A stretch of 64,000 nucleotides of DNA from Utricularia gibba. Its lineage: Eukaryota; Streptophyta; Magnoliopsida; Lamiales; Lentibulariaceae. Under the pieces are notes generated by a model. It was not told the origin of the DNA. It saw only the letters and a list, made by a program, of their open reading frames with translations, and ran no database searches. Location: NCBI GenBank assembly GCA_002189035.1, contig CM007992.1, forward strand, positions 372,001 to 436,000, written 5' to 3'. Both the position numbers and the translations under genes were made by a program. Below are positions 1 through 12,000 of the stretch, one piece after another. Within the stretch, counting starts at the first letter, position 1. Every line of letters begins with the position of its first letter.

Positions 1-153
1 TCAATTGGTACTCCAAATTTGGGGCTTCTAATCGCGGGATTGATCAAATTCATGGAATTCGCAGAAAACCCAGATGCAAAGAAAGAGTTTTTAGAAACCA
101 CAACTCTTGGATTTCCCAAGATCATCATGAAGAAAAGAGGGAGACATCGCTAA
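1..153 (+). CDS. possible C-terminal end of an unidentified protein (partial, left edge)
   Basis: From base 1 to a TAA at 151-153 one plus-strand frame stays open for 50 codons with no internal start needed. It has a short hydrophobic stretch (LGLLIAGLIKFMEF) followed by a charged segment and a basic tail (KKRGRHR). The amphipathic pattern and the AT-rich, UTR-like sequence after the stop fit the last exon of a gene entering from the left. A 50-codon open frame can also arise by chance, and I do not recognise the family. Confidence 0.3.
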   Translation, partial: SIGTPNLGLLIAGLIKFMEFAENPDAKKEFLETTTLGFPKIIMKKRGRHR

Positions 154-625
154 CCTACACCGGATTCAGCAAATTTGCTGCGGTTTGGGAGTTCTGCTAC
201 ATTATTGATTCGACGTGGCATTATGCTTCACTTATACCTGATTATAATAAGATACACCATAATTAAGACATAAATGACTTTTCTTTCTTCTAAGATCTAC
301 CAAAATCTCTAGCAAGAACTGAATCAGGCAAAGAAAACTTTTTTTCTCCCTAATTTAGATCATCCAAATGCTGGAATAGCGTAGGAAGTCAACAAAGATA
401 GCGTTTTTATGGATCTTTCAGGCTATGGATGCAGGCCTGTCTGCTAATGCTCGCAAGCGCTTTTTCTTTTTTCTTTTTTTTTTTTTTTTGAAGAGCTTTG
501 ACTTGACTAAGCAAAAGCAAAACAGCTAAAACCATAAACTTTAGGGATCCATGTGCTATTGAATTAGTGCCAAGAGGCGTGCCCTATTCATCTCCCTGGA
601 CGAGGAATCTTGGGAAGACGAAGAA
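154..625. other. intergenic: 3' flank of the left-edge frame and upstream region of the OEP7-like gene
   Basis: No convincing gene is seen. There is a long T tract near 468-489. The last 80 bases before 626 probably include the leader of the OEP7-like gene. Confidence 0.5.
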
Positions 626-847
626 ATGGGCGCGACGGCGAGGATGAACGCCATGAGATCAGCGGTTGTGGTTTTGGGATCTTTAGCATTCGGGTACTTA
701 ACTCTGCAAGTGGGTTTCAAGCCGTACCTTGAGCAAGCTCAGCATTTGGAGGATCAGCGGCGCCGCATGGCCGAGTCCGCCTCACCCGACGGCGCCGTCG
801 ACGGGTTTGCACCGGACGATGGATTCCTAAAATCGGATGAAGAGTAA
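626..847 (+). CDS. OEP7: outer envelope membrane protein 7-like (chloroplast)
   Basis: A single-exon gene of 73 codons. The layout matches plant OEP7: a short N-terminus, one transmembrane segment at about residues 13-30 (VVVLGSLAFGYLTLQVGF), the conserved FKPYLE motif just after it, and a hydrophilic acidic tail. OEP7 family proteins are signal-anchored in the outer chloroplast envelope without a cleavable transit peptide, the TM segment plus following charges acting as the targeting signal. The family is about 60-75 residues, so the length fits. The start at 626 is the first ATG of the frame and gives the expected short N-terminus. The identification rests on the TM-FKP arrangement, and sequence outside it is poorly conserved. 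Confidence 0.75.
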   Translation: MGATARMNAMRSAVVVLGSLAFGYLTLQVGFKPYLEQAQHLEDQRRRMAESASPDGAVDGFAPDDGFLKSDEE

Positions 848-1500
848 AAGCTTCTCTTCTCGTTTAATTGCATTCCCTTGTCTTGGCATCTTCACCTGCA
901 TCAGCGACTCTGTTGAATTCAAGATTTGTATTCTTGAAATTTTAAAATTCGAACCCCAAATTCAAACCACGAGATTATCCTGGAAATGATGTCTGTTTAA
1001 GGCCAGACTAAACTTTGTCTCCACCTTCAAAATTGAAATTGATCTCAAACGGTCAAAAGTACATTTCCCCAAAAAAAATTGCGATTTTTTAAAGCCCACG
1101 AAAGCGGTTGAAGAAGACCTTCTTCCCACGCCCCCACGAACCCCATTCATTATTACAGCGTTTTCATTCCTCGTCCCTGTCTTCCTCCTCGTTCCTCGTT
1201 CACTGGTTGCTTTGCTAGGTTCTGGCCTACAGTCCAGGCTCCATTTTGAAGTTGCATTTCTTTTACTGGGTCGCATTGCTTGCCACTGTGGAAGCAGCCA
1301 TTGCTGCTTCTGCAAGTAAAGAAGTCATAGCCAGAAAGAAAGGGGAAAACTCCCTTCTTGGACTTTCTTAAACCCAACTCTATCATGATAAAAGTTGTCG
1401 TTCCAGCTGCAAGTTTCAAGTTTCTCTTTTGGGTGTCTCTTCTCCATTTCTGTCTCCTTGTTAATGCCCTGGAGAACAGAGTGCCTGTGTCTTGATTCAG
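848..1500. other. OEP7-like 3' flank and TBL promoter/leader
   Basis: The sequence between the two plus-strand genes. C/T-rich stretches at 1120-1210 and 1420-1460 look like a 5' leader of the TBL gene. No gene is supported. Confidence 0.5.
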
Positions 1501-3280
1501 ATGCGAAATAACCCAGTTGCTGAAGCGATGAACTTGGTGGATTTATGCAACAGAATGAAGCGGTTAAGGGTGTTTGAGACTTCTTTAGGGATTCTTGGAG
1601 TGACAATATGCGTTATATGTTGTTTCTTTTTGCTAGATTTCAGAGATGCAACAAAAAGGGCGAGGCATCCGTTAATGGATCAGAAGGTTTTGTGGTTGAG
1701 TTTTGATGGAAAGGGAGAGAAAGTAGGTGAGGAAAAAAATGATTTTTTAAGTGATTTTCACTGTGGGTGTGATGTCTTTGATGGAGATTGGGTTTGGGAT
1801 CCAAGCTATCCTTTGTACCAATCAAAAGATTGTAGATTCCTGGATCAAGGTTTCAGATGCTCTGAAAATGGGAGACCTGATTTTTTCTACACGAAATGGA
1901 GATGGCAACCCAGAAATTGCAATCTTCCCAGGTTTCTGTTCCCTAAACTTGCATTCATGCAACCGTTTTTTTTACTATTTGAATTTATTCCATGCCCTGG
2001 TTGCTGCAACTTATTCGTTGTGTGGTTTAAGTTTAAGCTCAATGCAAAAGCAATGAAGTTTCCCTTTCATCACTTTGAGAAAAGACAAAACTTTTCAGCC
2101 CGTGATTCATCTTGCATCTCCCTCTTTGAAATGGCGCGTTTTTTGATTGAAAAAGATTTACTTTTGCATTTTGAACAGATTCAACGGAAGGATCATGCTC
2201 GAGAAACTTCGAAACAAACGAGTTGTGTTTGCCGGAGACTCGATTGGAAGAAACCAGTGGGAATCTCTTCTTTGCTTGCTTTCATCTGCGCTTCCTAATA
2301 CAAGCTCTATACATGAAGTAAATGGAAACCCCATCACGAAGCATAAGGGATTCCTGGTTTTCAAGTTTGATGAGTATAACTGCACCGTGGCGTACTTCCG
2401 GGCACCGTTTCTAGTCCTTCAAAGCCGCCCCCGGCCGGAGCTCCGGCCGACATGAAAACTACACTGAAACTTGATCAAATGGATTGGACTTCCTCCCAGT
2501 GGAGGGAGGCTGATTTACTTGTCCTGAACACTGGGCATTGGTGGAACTATGAGAAGACACTTCGTGGGTAATCTCAAGGTTTCTTGTTTCAAATTTAAGC
2601 ATTTCCTGTTATCTTCGTTCCTCATGCTGATGTTTAGGTTGTTCGGTGGACAAACAGAGGCTGTTATTTTCAAGAAGGATCGAACCTGAAAACAAATATG
2701 AGCATTGAAGATGCATACAGGAGAGCATTGGAGACAGTTTTCGAATGGATCCATAGTGAAGTTAACAGTACCAAGACACAGGTGTTCTTCCGAACATATG
2801 CTCCGGTGCACTTCAGGTTCCCCCATTCATTCCCATTCTGTTTTGCATTTAACAAGATGTGAAAACCACCATGCCTGAAATTCAAATGGGGACGGATGCA
2901 GGGGCGGGAGCTGGAGAACTGGAGGTACATGCCACAAGGAGACGCTTCCGCATCTGGGATCATCGCACGTCCCACCTCAGACATGGAGTAAATACAGCAT
3001 TTTCATCAGCGCCCTATCTGCATACGCAAGTTCATCAGAAAAGATGAACGAAATAGAGATACTGAACATCACCAGCATGAGCTCAAAAAGGAAAGATGGC
3101 CATTCTTCGTTGTACTATTTGGGGCGGGAATCTGGCCCTGTTCCTCTCCACAGACAGGATTGCAGCCATTGGTGTCTGCCCGGAGTTCCTGATTCCTGGA
3201 ACGATATACTCTACGCCCTGTTCCTAAAACGCGAGGCCATTCGGAATTCAAACGTCTCCAGTTTTAGTTCACAAGCATGA
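1501..3280 (+). CDS. trichome birefringence-like protein (polysaccharide O-acetyltransferase), frame broken by one base
   Basis: Exons 1501-1931, 2179-2567, 2658-2816 and 2902-3280 join in phase at GT-AG sites. The N-terminus has one TM anchor (about residues 28-48), then the TBL domain starting with [11 protein letters not shown], and the PC-esterase domain with the GDS motif ([13 protein letters not shown]) and the C-terminal catalytic motif [17 protein letters not shown] proteins are Golgi type II membrane enzymes that acetylate cell-wall polysaccharides, and the sequence resembles the TBL8/10/11 group. The frame breaks in exon 2 at the CCCCC run 2428-2432. One more C would carry the reading on through [14 protein letters not shown] to the end of the gene. 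Apart from this shift every family landmark is present, so I read it as a functional gene with a probable sequence error. ATG 1501 is used; ATG 1528 is an alternative. Confidence 0.85.
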
Positions 3281-3476
3281 GTGGCGACACCCGGAAATGT
3301 ATTTAACCAGAACAACAAGAAGAAGCCTTTTTCCTTGTAGATCCTGTCTTTACCTACAAGGAGATTTTGAACACATAAACCAGCATGAGGAAGAAAGTTA
3401 AAGGATTGCGAAAGAGAATTTAAACTAAAGTTATAAATTACATTGCATCTATTTTATGTATTAAAGGATTGCCCAA

Positions 3477-4156
3477 TTACGGCAGAGGGATAACGGGTGG
3501 AAGGAAGGACGACTCGACGGCCTTGTGTTGTGGTCCTGGTGTTTTCATTGAGCTAGAGAGGTCCGCTGCTCTGAAAAAGGTGAAACTTCTCTTCTTCCTC
3601 TTCTTCACCATTGACATTGGAGCACTGTAACCATGGTTACCTTCCCTGACATCAATAAATGATTCTCCATTCTGGGCAGCTGTTCTAGTTAGTGGAGGAA
3701 TTAGTTACCAGGGAAGGGGGGACACAAAAAGAAATCTTGTTTGAAGCTACTATACTTTCAGATTCTTCAGGCGATCCAGGAACCTAATTAGTATCACAAT
3801 TGTGCAGCAACTGACACCATACTAGCTAACTCCTAATTTGTTATTCAGTTCCATCAATGTTTGAATTTTGGTGTGTGCTTGTTGCCTAGCAAACATAGCT
3901 TCACATAAAGACTGTGCTGTGGACCATGTGCACGCAGGTCTTGCTTCACCTAGGGTCCCAAATTTTGGGGTTTGGGGATGAATCTGAATGGGAATCTAGA
4001 CTTCTAGTACACAAAAATCAAGCTAAAGTTTCTTACTTGGTGCAATGAAGAAGAGCAGCAGCTTTGTGACCTTCTGGACCACTGGGCGCTTGCAGTTGCT
4101 TGACCAGTTGCATCAAACTCAAGGGGCTGAACTAAGGAACCCTCCTGCATGGACAT
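3477..4156 (-). CDS. hypothetical two-exon small protein (104 aa)
   Basis: Two open segments on the minus strand can be joined without a phase change. Exon 1 is 4156-4037 (40 codons, begins MSMQEGSLVQPLEFDATGQA, ends at a GTAAGA donor). Exon 2 is 3671-3477 (starts after GCCCAG, begins NGESFIDVREGNHGY, has a basic KKRKKR patch, ends with TAA). The 365-base intron has a consensus donor and an acceptable acceptor. The product is hydrophilic, Ser/Gln-rich, with no signal peptide and possibly a nuclear signal at KKRKKR. It lies between the convergent TBL gene and the same-strand PNC gene, 235 bases beyond the PNC stop codon. I do not recognise the family. It could be a spurious join or part of a longer transcript. 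Confidence 0.35.
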
Positions 4157-4391
4157 TTCATGGTTAGTGGTTCATGAATAACTAGTAGCATTCAGGATCC
4201 ACTGATCAACAAAATCTTGCAATCAGGTCTGTTATGAACAATGTACAGCCCTTTGGTTCCTGCCAAAGAACCACAATCCGAAAGGATGTCTGCAAACTTT
4301 TTCGTGCTTATTGCAGCTACAAGGCATGTAATACATGATGAACAAACACTAAACTTGTCCCTTTTATTAGCAGGACATATGAGAGTCTCTG

Positions 4392-5922
4392 CTACGAGCT
4401 TTTTATCCTAGGTTTTGTTGTAGCCATAAGTCTCCTCAGAGCGATCATCAGGACCCAAGTCGTCTTTGTGATTTTCTCCTTTATCATCAGGAGCAGGGCA
4501 GATGTGAGGACAGTCTTCAGCAGTTGACCCTCCAACCCCTTGAAGAAACCAGGTATTCCTTCCTTTTCCCATATGGAACGCATTGTTCCAAACACTGTTT
4601 TACGGGCTTTAAGTTTGTTTTTGTGCTGCTCATCGTCCTCACCTGATTTGGCAGACTGAATCACCACCTTACACCTGTGACATATTTGAGACCTTAGGCA
4701 TGCTAATACTTAAACACACCATCACCTTGTCTACCAGTCCATGGGACACAAGGTTAGGATGTTAGTTGATGAAGAACCATCAGTACTTCAGAAAATTTAC
4801 CTTATAGCTGGATAGGTCAAACAGGTTGCAATGCATTTTGATACTGCACCTAAAACGAAAGCAGAAAACGCTGAAAGAGCTTGTGGAGATAGATTTGATC
4901 CTTGTGCTCCCTTTCTTCCCTCTAGCATTCGCTGTTTTAATTGATCGAATACAGTATACTGCAGACCACCAGGACTGCAGTTAGTATGTGGTAATGATGC
5001 AAATATTTCAAAAAATGCAAGAGCAACACAAAAAAGAACTCTAATTGAATGAAAATGAATTCATATTGGACATATCGGATACCTGTATTGAAGGATTCGT
5101 GACAAGAAGAAGGGAAATGCCCAGACCATCAAATGCATCACTCCAGCTCCCTGCAGATAGAGATTCCCTCAGCCCCTTAGATTTTCCAAAATCACTTGTT
5201 TGCATTCTGGAAGACACCGTGTCAAGCGGCTGTAACACAAAACCTGATCGTGAAAGTTGTCTATAGAAGTCCTAACGCTTGTTAAAAGAAAAAAAAAAAA
5301 TCAAACATCAATAAAACTATGTTCACCTGAGTCACTATTGCAGTGCATGCACCAGCCGCAGCAGCAATCACTAAATTCGCGGTGGTTCCCATGGACTTTC
5401 TCTCTCTCAAATACAGTTTCTTAAAAAAGCTGTATCCATAGAAGTACACAAACTGCGAAATGATAGACTGCAGATTCTTTGTCCCTAGTCCCTGATACAA
5501 GGATAATACTTGGCCATTGGAAATCGCTTCCCAAAAGACATCTGAAATATTCCTGTTCAGATGAGGATTAAGTGTTAAGATTGTATCCATGGCCTAAATC
5601 AAGGCAGGTTGGGAAATGCATAACACAGCAGCAAATGATGGTTATAAGTTGAATCAAAATACGCTATACACAAAACCAATCATGACCAAGTCACGAACAT
5701 CAGTCCAAGGCTCCTACATATTCAGAAGACCAACAGCCGATACTAATCCAAAAGATACCAAACGAAATCTGAAATCATCACTCGCAAGTACCTGTATTTT
5801 TGCTGATTCTGAGATCGATTCTCAGCTTGGTACTTCGTTTTGCAAGTATCCAGAGGATACAAAACGGTAGTGCTCACAAGCGCACCCACCGCACCCGACG
5901 TCGCCTCCACCAACGACTCCAT
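4392..5922 (-). CDS. PNC1: peroxisomal adenine nucleotide carrier
   Basis: Five exons on the minus strand, 5922-5792, 5552-5327, 5229-5083, 4958-4801 and 4674-4392, total 945 bases with matching phases (314 residues; Arabidopsis PNC is about 320). It is a mitochondrial-carrier-family protein with three repeats whose signatures are visible: [13 protein letters not shown] near residue 22, [20 protein letters not shown] in the second repeat and [13 protein letters not shown] in the third. The segment [20 protein letters not shown] and the C-terminal LLLMIKEKI are typical of the PNC subfamily, which exchanges ATP for ADP/AMP across the peroxisomal membrane to supply fatty-acid activation in beta-oxidation. 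The start ATG at 5922 gives the usual short N-terminus. No damage is seen. Choice between PNC1 and PNC2 is not possible here. Confidence 0.9.
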
Positions 5923-8462
5923 ACCCCCAAGAAATCAAAAAATTCCTGACAACAGCCCAAAACCAACAATCACGATCATCAAGATGCAGAAAATAAGATA
6001 ATCACGAGCTTCCAACAGCAATTTACATCAAAAGGCCATTCCGAAACAGCAGAAAAGACAAGCCGAGGGCGCCAGTACCAATAAAATCCTAATTCCGCGA
6101 CAATCGAAAAGCCCACAGCCGCACCCCCGACGATCCCCTCCGCCGGCCAAGATCGCTCTACACACGTAGTCAAATGGAACTCGGCTTTCGACTATTTTAA
6201 GGAATGGTATCCTTCTCAGCCTTTCCAAAATTCCCATTTTTAAATAAATATCAAAATACAGGGAACCGTTTCGCTTTCATGGTTTTATTTAATTACATCG
6301 ACATAATAATAAAAAAAGGATCATTTTACCAATCAAACGGTTACTGCAAAACCGAACCCACCGAGAGCCACAGAACTGCAGACGGAGGATGAGGTTCAGT
6401 CCGGCGTACCCTGACACAGTCAAGGAGCATCATCGTCAACGGACGGGGAGAAGAGCAACGCTTCCGTGGTTTCCGGACGCGCGACCGGCAGGAAACCTTC
6501 GGCATGCCTGGAGGTTTCCGATCACCGGATGTGCCGGTCACTTTTCCGGCGCTTGGCATCCAGGAGATCGGATGGCGCGCACAGGCTCCTTGAATAACGG
6601 AGGGGAAACCAGGAGCATTATATCTAAATTTGCGTAATTCTGGCCACTGATATTTGGGCCTGCCGTACGTTAAGGGCTTGAGAAGATTATTGGGCCACAA
6701 CCCAATTATCTTCTCTACCAACTACACATGAAATGAGTATTTGTTTAGAAAATTCAAAATATTTTATAAATTACGTATATACTAAATAACATATTAATAA
6801 AATAAATATGATTTTATATTTATTGTTATAAATAAAAACCATTCAATATGATATTGAAAAGACAAAAATACGTACGGAGTCTATTCAAAATTAGTATAAC
6901 GATTCAATCTCGATTTGTACGATATTATTCATTTTAAATATCTAATTCTCATGATTTTATGTTTTTTATTTACTAACACAATACTCATGTAAATTTAAGA
7001 GAACTCTTCCATTTAAACACATTATATACCCATCTAACACCGCAGAAACTTCGGCGGGGAGGGGCAGAAACAGTCTATGTTCCCCAACCCACGGGATAGC
7101 GCCGGCACACAGGGAGAGGAGATAATAGAATAGCGGTGCAATGCAATCAAAGAAAACACACACAGATAGATAGATAGATAGATGGATGGATGGATGTGTG
7201 TTGTGTGACTCGCAGGCCATTCATTCATTCATCAGTCCATGTGATGCCCGCATCCGCATCCATCCACAAGGCTGCTTTTTGGGGCTTCCCTCCCCTCCCC
7301 ATGTTGAGCTGAGCTGAGCAGAGCAGACCGACAAGATCAGATCTGGATCCGGGGCCAAGAGAAGAGAAGAGAAGAGATTCCCCCCCTCGCCCAAATTATA
7401 CGCGCCCTTTCCAGGTCCCAATACAGAGAACTTAGCCCAATCCCAATCATCCCCACACTCCCTGTCTGTCTCTTACACCTTTTCATCACAGACCAGCCAG
7501 CTTCCCTTTCCCCCACTCCTCAATCCGTACAGGGTGTCACACTGATCCACAAAATTTCCCAACTCCTCTTATTCAAAACACAACAACCAGATTGAACGCA
7601 TTGCCCTCGATCAGTACACCTCAGGCGTTGTAAATCCTGTTGAACCCTAGAAATGCAACCCCCACTGAGCTTTCGCGATGCCCAAAATTGGCACGGCAGA
7701 TAGAAATATTGGGTACGCTTTTTCTCCCAGCTTTTCCCACCCTGGGAATCACCTGGGCCACCCTTCCTTTCTCCATTATAAATAAATAAATAAATAAAGT
7801 TTTTTACATATATATTTTCCTCTATTTATCGAAAAATATTATAATATAGGAAAGAATATTCTGTTGGGTACCGCCGTACCATCCAATCTCACAGCCACTG
7901 GATCCGAATCCATTCTGGGCCGTCCAGATCACCACCCGACCAACGGCTATCTAAAAAGATAACACATAATAACTACCACTTGCCAATTAATAACTCCTTT
8001 TCTTCCTGCCAAATTTACCCCCGCAGTAAAAAAGGCCAAAACTTACCCCTCCCAAAAACTATTTTTATTATATTTACTAAGTAAACTGTAAAAATATTTA
8101 TTATAATTATTTGTGGAAATTTCATTTTGGATAAATCGTGAATGAAGAAAAATCCGGTTCTAGATTCCGTCAATAAAGAAATATTCCTGGGACCCACACA
8201 CTGCGGTTGTATGGGGGTGGGCCCGAACTTTTTACCGTATCCTGCCTACCAGATATTTTGCCGGACACGCGAGTCAAAGCACCCTTCTTTGTACTTGATG
8301 ATATGCTGCTGCACAAATTTCAATTTTCGGCTGCTTGGGGTAATTTTTAATTTTAAATAATATATTATTTAATGGAAAACTCTAAATAGGGTTTCATTAA
8401 TTACCAATAGGGAACCAGAGAAAAGGCAAGGGAATTTTAGAATGCAGAAGATGGGGATGGGC
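5923..8462. other. intergenic region with a GC-rich patch and AT-rich DNA
   Basis: PNC upstream sequence, then a GC-rich patch at about 6350-6640 that is open on both strands but has no recognisable protein, then AT-rich DNA (6720-7020), simple repeats near 7160-7400 and C-rich sequence to 7700. Nothing further can be assigned. Confidence 0.5.
7164..7203. repeat. compound microsatellite (GATA)n-(GATG)n
   Basis: Perfect GATA units run straight into GATG units and then a GTGT-rich tail. A further short-period repeat, AGAGA units, lies at about 7359-7377. These are ordinary simple repeats, likely polymorphic. Confidence 0.85.
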
Positions 8463-9089
8463 TCAGGAAGTGACCACCCAAAGATGAGGTGATTCCCAGG
8501 TGTTCCTTTTTCTTCCGCACCGGCCTTCCCTGCAGCGGCAGCTTCTCAGGGCGATTCCTTCCGTCTCGCCATCGGATTCCTCCTCCTCCTCGTGGGCGCC
8601 GCAGGGAAACGACAGCCGCAATCTCCCGTCGCGCCGCTCCGCATGGAGGTACGCCTTCCTGAAGGGGGCCTCTACGGCCTCGATTATCAGGCGCCCCTCC
8701 TCCCGCCGGCGCCGCACATGCAGAGTGCTCGCCCCGCTCATTGTAATCAACGGTGGTGGGTAGGAAGTAATGGGTTTAGCCTCAGTGCGCCGGTTGGGGC
8801 GGACCCTTTGGAGATCCATTGATCTCGGAGAATAAGGCGGAGACGACATATCGCTCCCTGTCTCGCTACCTAAATTCTCAGTGCAGAGCTCCAGGGACAG
8901 AGTACCCAGACCCGAGAACGACGGTTTCGAATAAAACAAGTGATCAAAGGAACCCCAGTTATCAAACTGCGACGGCGGAGGAGGAGGAGCGTACATGGCC
9001 TCCGGAGGTTTCAGCTTCAGGGTAGCCGTCAATTCAGAGGCTTTCAATTCATAATGAGTTGAGAGATTCTGGAAAACCATTGCAGACAT
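8463..9089 (-). CDS. FANTASTIC FOUR-like protein (FAF domain, DUF3049)
   Basis: A single-exon minus-strand gene of about 208 codons. The FAF domain is clear: YPPPLITMSGASTLHVRRRR followed by EEGRLIIEAVEAPFRKAYLH and ERRDGRLRLSF. Before it lies the family motif LSLELCTENLGSETGSD, and after it an acidic EEEEES stretch and a C-terminal RCREG...LWVVTS block of the kind the family has. FAF proteins are plant-specific regulators of shoot meristem size in the WUSCHEL/CLAVATA system; FAF-like members may be plastid-targeted. The frame extends upstream to 9212, but that part is hydrophobic and unlike the family, so ATG 9089 or 9080 is the better start. Confidence 0.8.
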   Translation of the reverse strand: MSAMVFQNLSTHYELKASELTATLKLKPPEAMYAPPPPPSQFDNWGSFDHLFYSKPSFSGLGTLSLELCTENLGSETGSDMSSPPYSPRSMDLQRVRPNRRTEAKPITSYPPPLITMSGASTLHVRRRREEGRLIIEAVEAPFRKAYLHAERRDGRLRLSFPCGAHEEEEESDGETEGIALRSCRCREGRCGRKRNTWESPHLWVVTS

Positions 9090-12000
9090 CAACCAGAACA
9101 GAAACAAGTGAGGAGAGCAAGGAATGCGAAGGCATATGAATGGAGAGAACCAGAGAAGGGGAAGAGGTGAATTTGTAGTGATGAGGATCACGCCAAATTT
9201 ACCAAAACCCACCCCTCCCTAAACCACCCACCCACACGCACTTGTGGGTGAGGACGTAATTCCACAAAAAGAACTCTGTAAAGGGATTAAAAGGCTCTAG
9301 GGCCGGCTCAGACAATGCATTTCGTCCAGACAATCCACGAAACCAGAAGAGGAATCCAAAGCACAGAAGACATCTTTCGGACAAACAGACTACAGTTGTT
9401 GGTTTTGTGTTGGGTTCAGGTTATCCAAATTGCCCAACTCTCCGAAAGCACCATCTGATTCGGATAATGTCAGCGATATAGCAGCATTTGCCGATGCTTA
9501 TCCTTAACAAATGGCTGCGAACAAAAGCGATGAAGCATCCCCGTGGAGGACGTCATTCCTTCACACAGACGTGGTCCGAATATTACAAAGAAAAGCGTGC
9601 TTTCTTTCATTTACAAAAATGTCGCGCACGCTTTTGGTGTAATTGACTCGGAAAGACTTAAAGCCGCTATTATTTAACTAGCCTACGTCTTTTTACCTTT
9701 GGAGATGAAAGCGACGTCCCATGGCACCACCCAAATTGCATCATCCTTAATATTGTGCTTCAAGCTTCCGCGGCTCATGACGACACACCCACGTAACTCT
9801 CAAATATTCTGAAAATGATGAGTTTGAAGTTGAAGGTAACTCGAATTTGTATTAAAACAAATAATTTCATATTAGAAAATTAAATTGAAATGATCAAGTA
9901 TATAAAAAAATTTACAAATAAATAGTAATTTATTTAATCTAATCTTATTTTTAATATAATCCATATTTTTTATATACTTTAACATTATGTATGTTCATTC
10001 AACCCATCAAATCATTAATTTCAATATAATACTAGAATATTTGTCTCATATTACGGATTGGGTGATCAAGATGGATTTCTTTGTTGATATGAGTTTAGAT
10101 TAAAGAAAACAAAGTACTACATTGAATTTAGGTGACAAAAAGTAGATTAAACTATAATTCAAGTACTACCTATAATCAAAAAAAAGTATTAACTGGATTA
10201 AAGACTAATTCGATTTGAAGATAAATATTAAAACAAATAATCTCATATTTATAAATTAAAGTAAAATATTCAAGCATATAAAAAATTATGGATCACGAGT
10301 GTGAACTAGAGTTGCGTAATGTTTTCTTGCATTAGTTTAGTGATCTAATGAATCGAACAAGTGCAACTCTAGGATCGTTATGCCATACATGCTCATAATA
10401 AATGAAAAAAAGTATTTAATTGACATAAGAGTTTCTAAAATATGATCAGACGAATTATGTAAATGTTTTACAAATAACACTTATAGAGATTTAGAACCAT
10501 TGTCAACTTGTTTTTTGGGACTATCTCCATATGATGGCATGAAAAAAAAAAGTTACTTTGGGGTAAAGTGTGCACTTGTTTATTTTCATTTGTGCGTCAA
10601 TAGTTCTTTGCCCCCAATTGGATCCCCAAAGACGGTGTCGTTTATGAATTAAATATATTTTTTTAAAAGCTAATTTCCAAAAGCATATATACTTATTTAT
10701 AGACTAATAATAATTTTTTATTCAATTTAAATGGATCCCCTTTTTTCGAATAATGCCCCTTTTAGAATGAGGAAAGCACCCACTCACACTCAAATGTCAG
10801 CATCCACGCTGGCGGTGACGTGGATGGATCCATACGTCATCGTTTTGGAACAATTTGGTTTTAACACATGATGTCGAAAAAGTGTTTTAATTGAGATGAT
10901 TGGAAAAATGAACATTTAGGATATTGATATAGAGTGATTGTGATTCTAAAAGTGTAAAAAAATCATCGAAGTAATAATAATTTTTAATAATATATTTTTT
11001 TATCGTTAATTGTACAGTATATTCTATTATAGTGTATAATATCATTTCTAAATATCGAATCGTTTTTGCGTTTATGTTTCATCATAATGTATGAAACGAT
11101 TGCATTGGAAAACGGGGGCGATTAGTTGATTAATAGTTGCAGTAAATATTAAAATTCAAATATATTTGGTGCAAATTAGAAAGTAAATAAAATACTTTTT
11201 TTATTTCATAGATATATCTGGGCATTAGGGCCCATGATTTGTATGGTATAGCCTCATTACAAAGCCCATTGACTTAATGGGCCGCGGTCCAACTACGGAG
11301 GACGTGGGCCCCATGACTCAATATTTCATTTAAAATGTATCACTTTCCGGACGGACACCGACCCCGACCCGGCGACGAGTGCACCAGACCCCACTCGTAT
11401 TACGTTCTTCATGCGATATCCATTCGTTTGTCTGAAAACGATGGAGAACCAACCCCACACGCAAGCCGGGTCGATCCGGACCGTTACAACTGAACCAGAC
11501 GGACGAACCGGCTGTGGGCCCCACAGGTCCCTAGTGGCTATGCCTCATGTGGTGGTGGGTGAAATGCAACCATTTTTTCGGGTGGTGGGTCGTGACCCGC
11601 GCCCACCAAATTGCACTCGGCTATTTCCATGTACTAGAATGAATCGAACACAAGTTGAATTTTTTATTACTGAAATTATTAAAGACAATGTATTTTATAA
11701 TATATCTATCAGTATGGGTTTAATGAACCAATATGTTTGGTAGCAATTACTCCATTAAAAAATTGTATACAAATCTTGGTAATAATACATCTAATTATTT
11801 TATTACTTTTTGTGATGGATAGTCGTGCAATTCACTCTCACCTCGAACTCCTTGTCCTTCCATTTGCGGGGGGTCCCGTCACATAGCTTCAAAAACTTGT
11901 TTTCTCATTGAAGTAAGTATTAGAATTTGAGATTGGAATATTTTTAGCTAAATTCCAGGTAAAATGTCTTTTACAATGATATAAAAGACGTCCATATGAT

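Noticed and set aside
962-1606. three overlapping minus-strand frames of about 90-117 codons
   Set aside because: They overlap the TBL leader and first exon on the other strand and show no family features.
6341-6721. 126-codon minus-strand open frame and 82-codon plus-strand frame in a GC-rich patch
   Set aside because: Both lack recognisable motifs, overlap each other and are explained by high GC and few stops.
11330-11743. open frames of 64 and 110 codons
   Set aside because: Low-complexity composition, no homology I can see, in decayed intergenic DNA.
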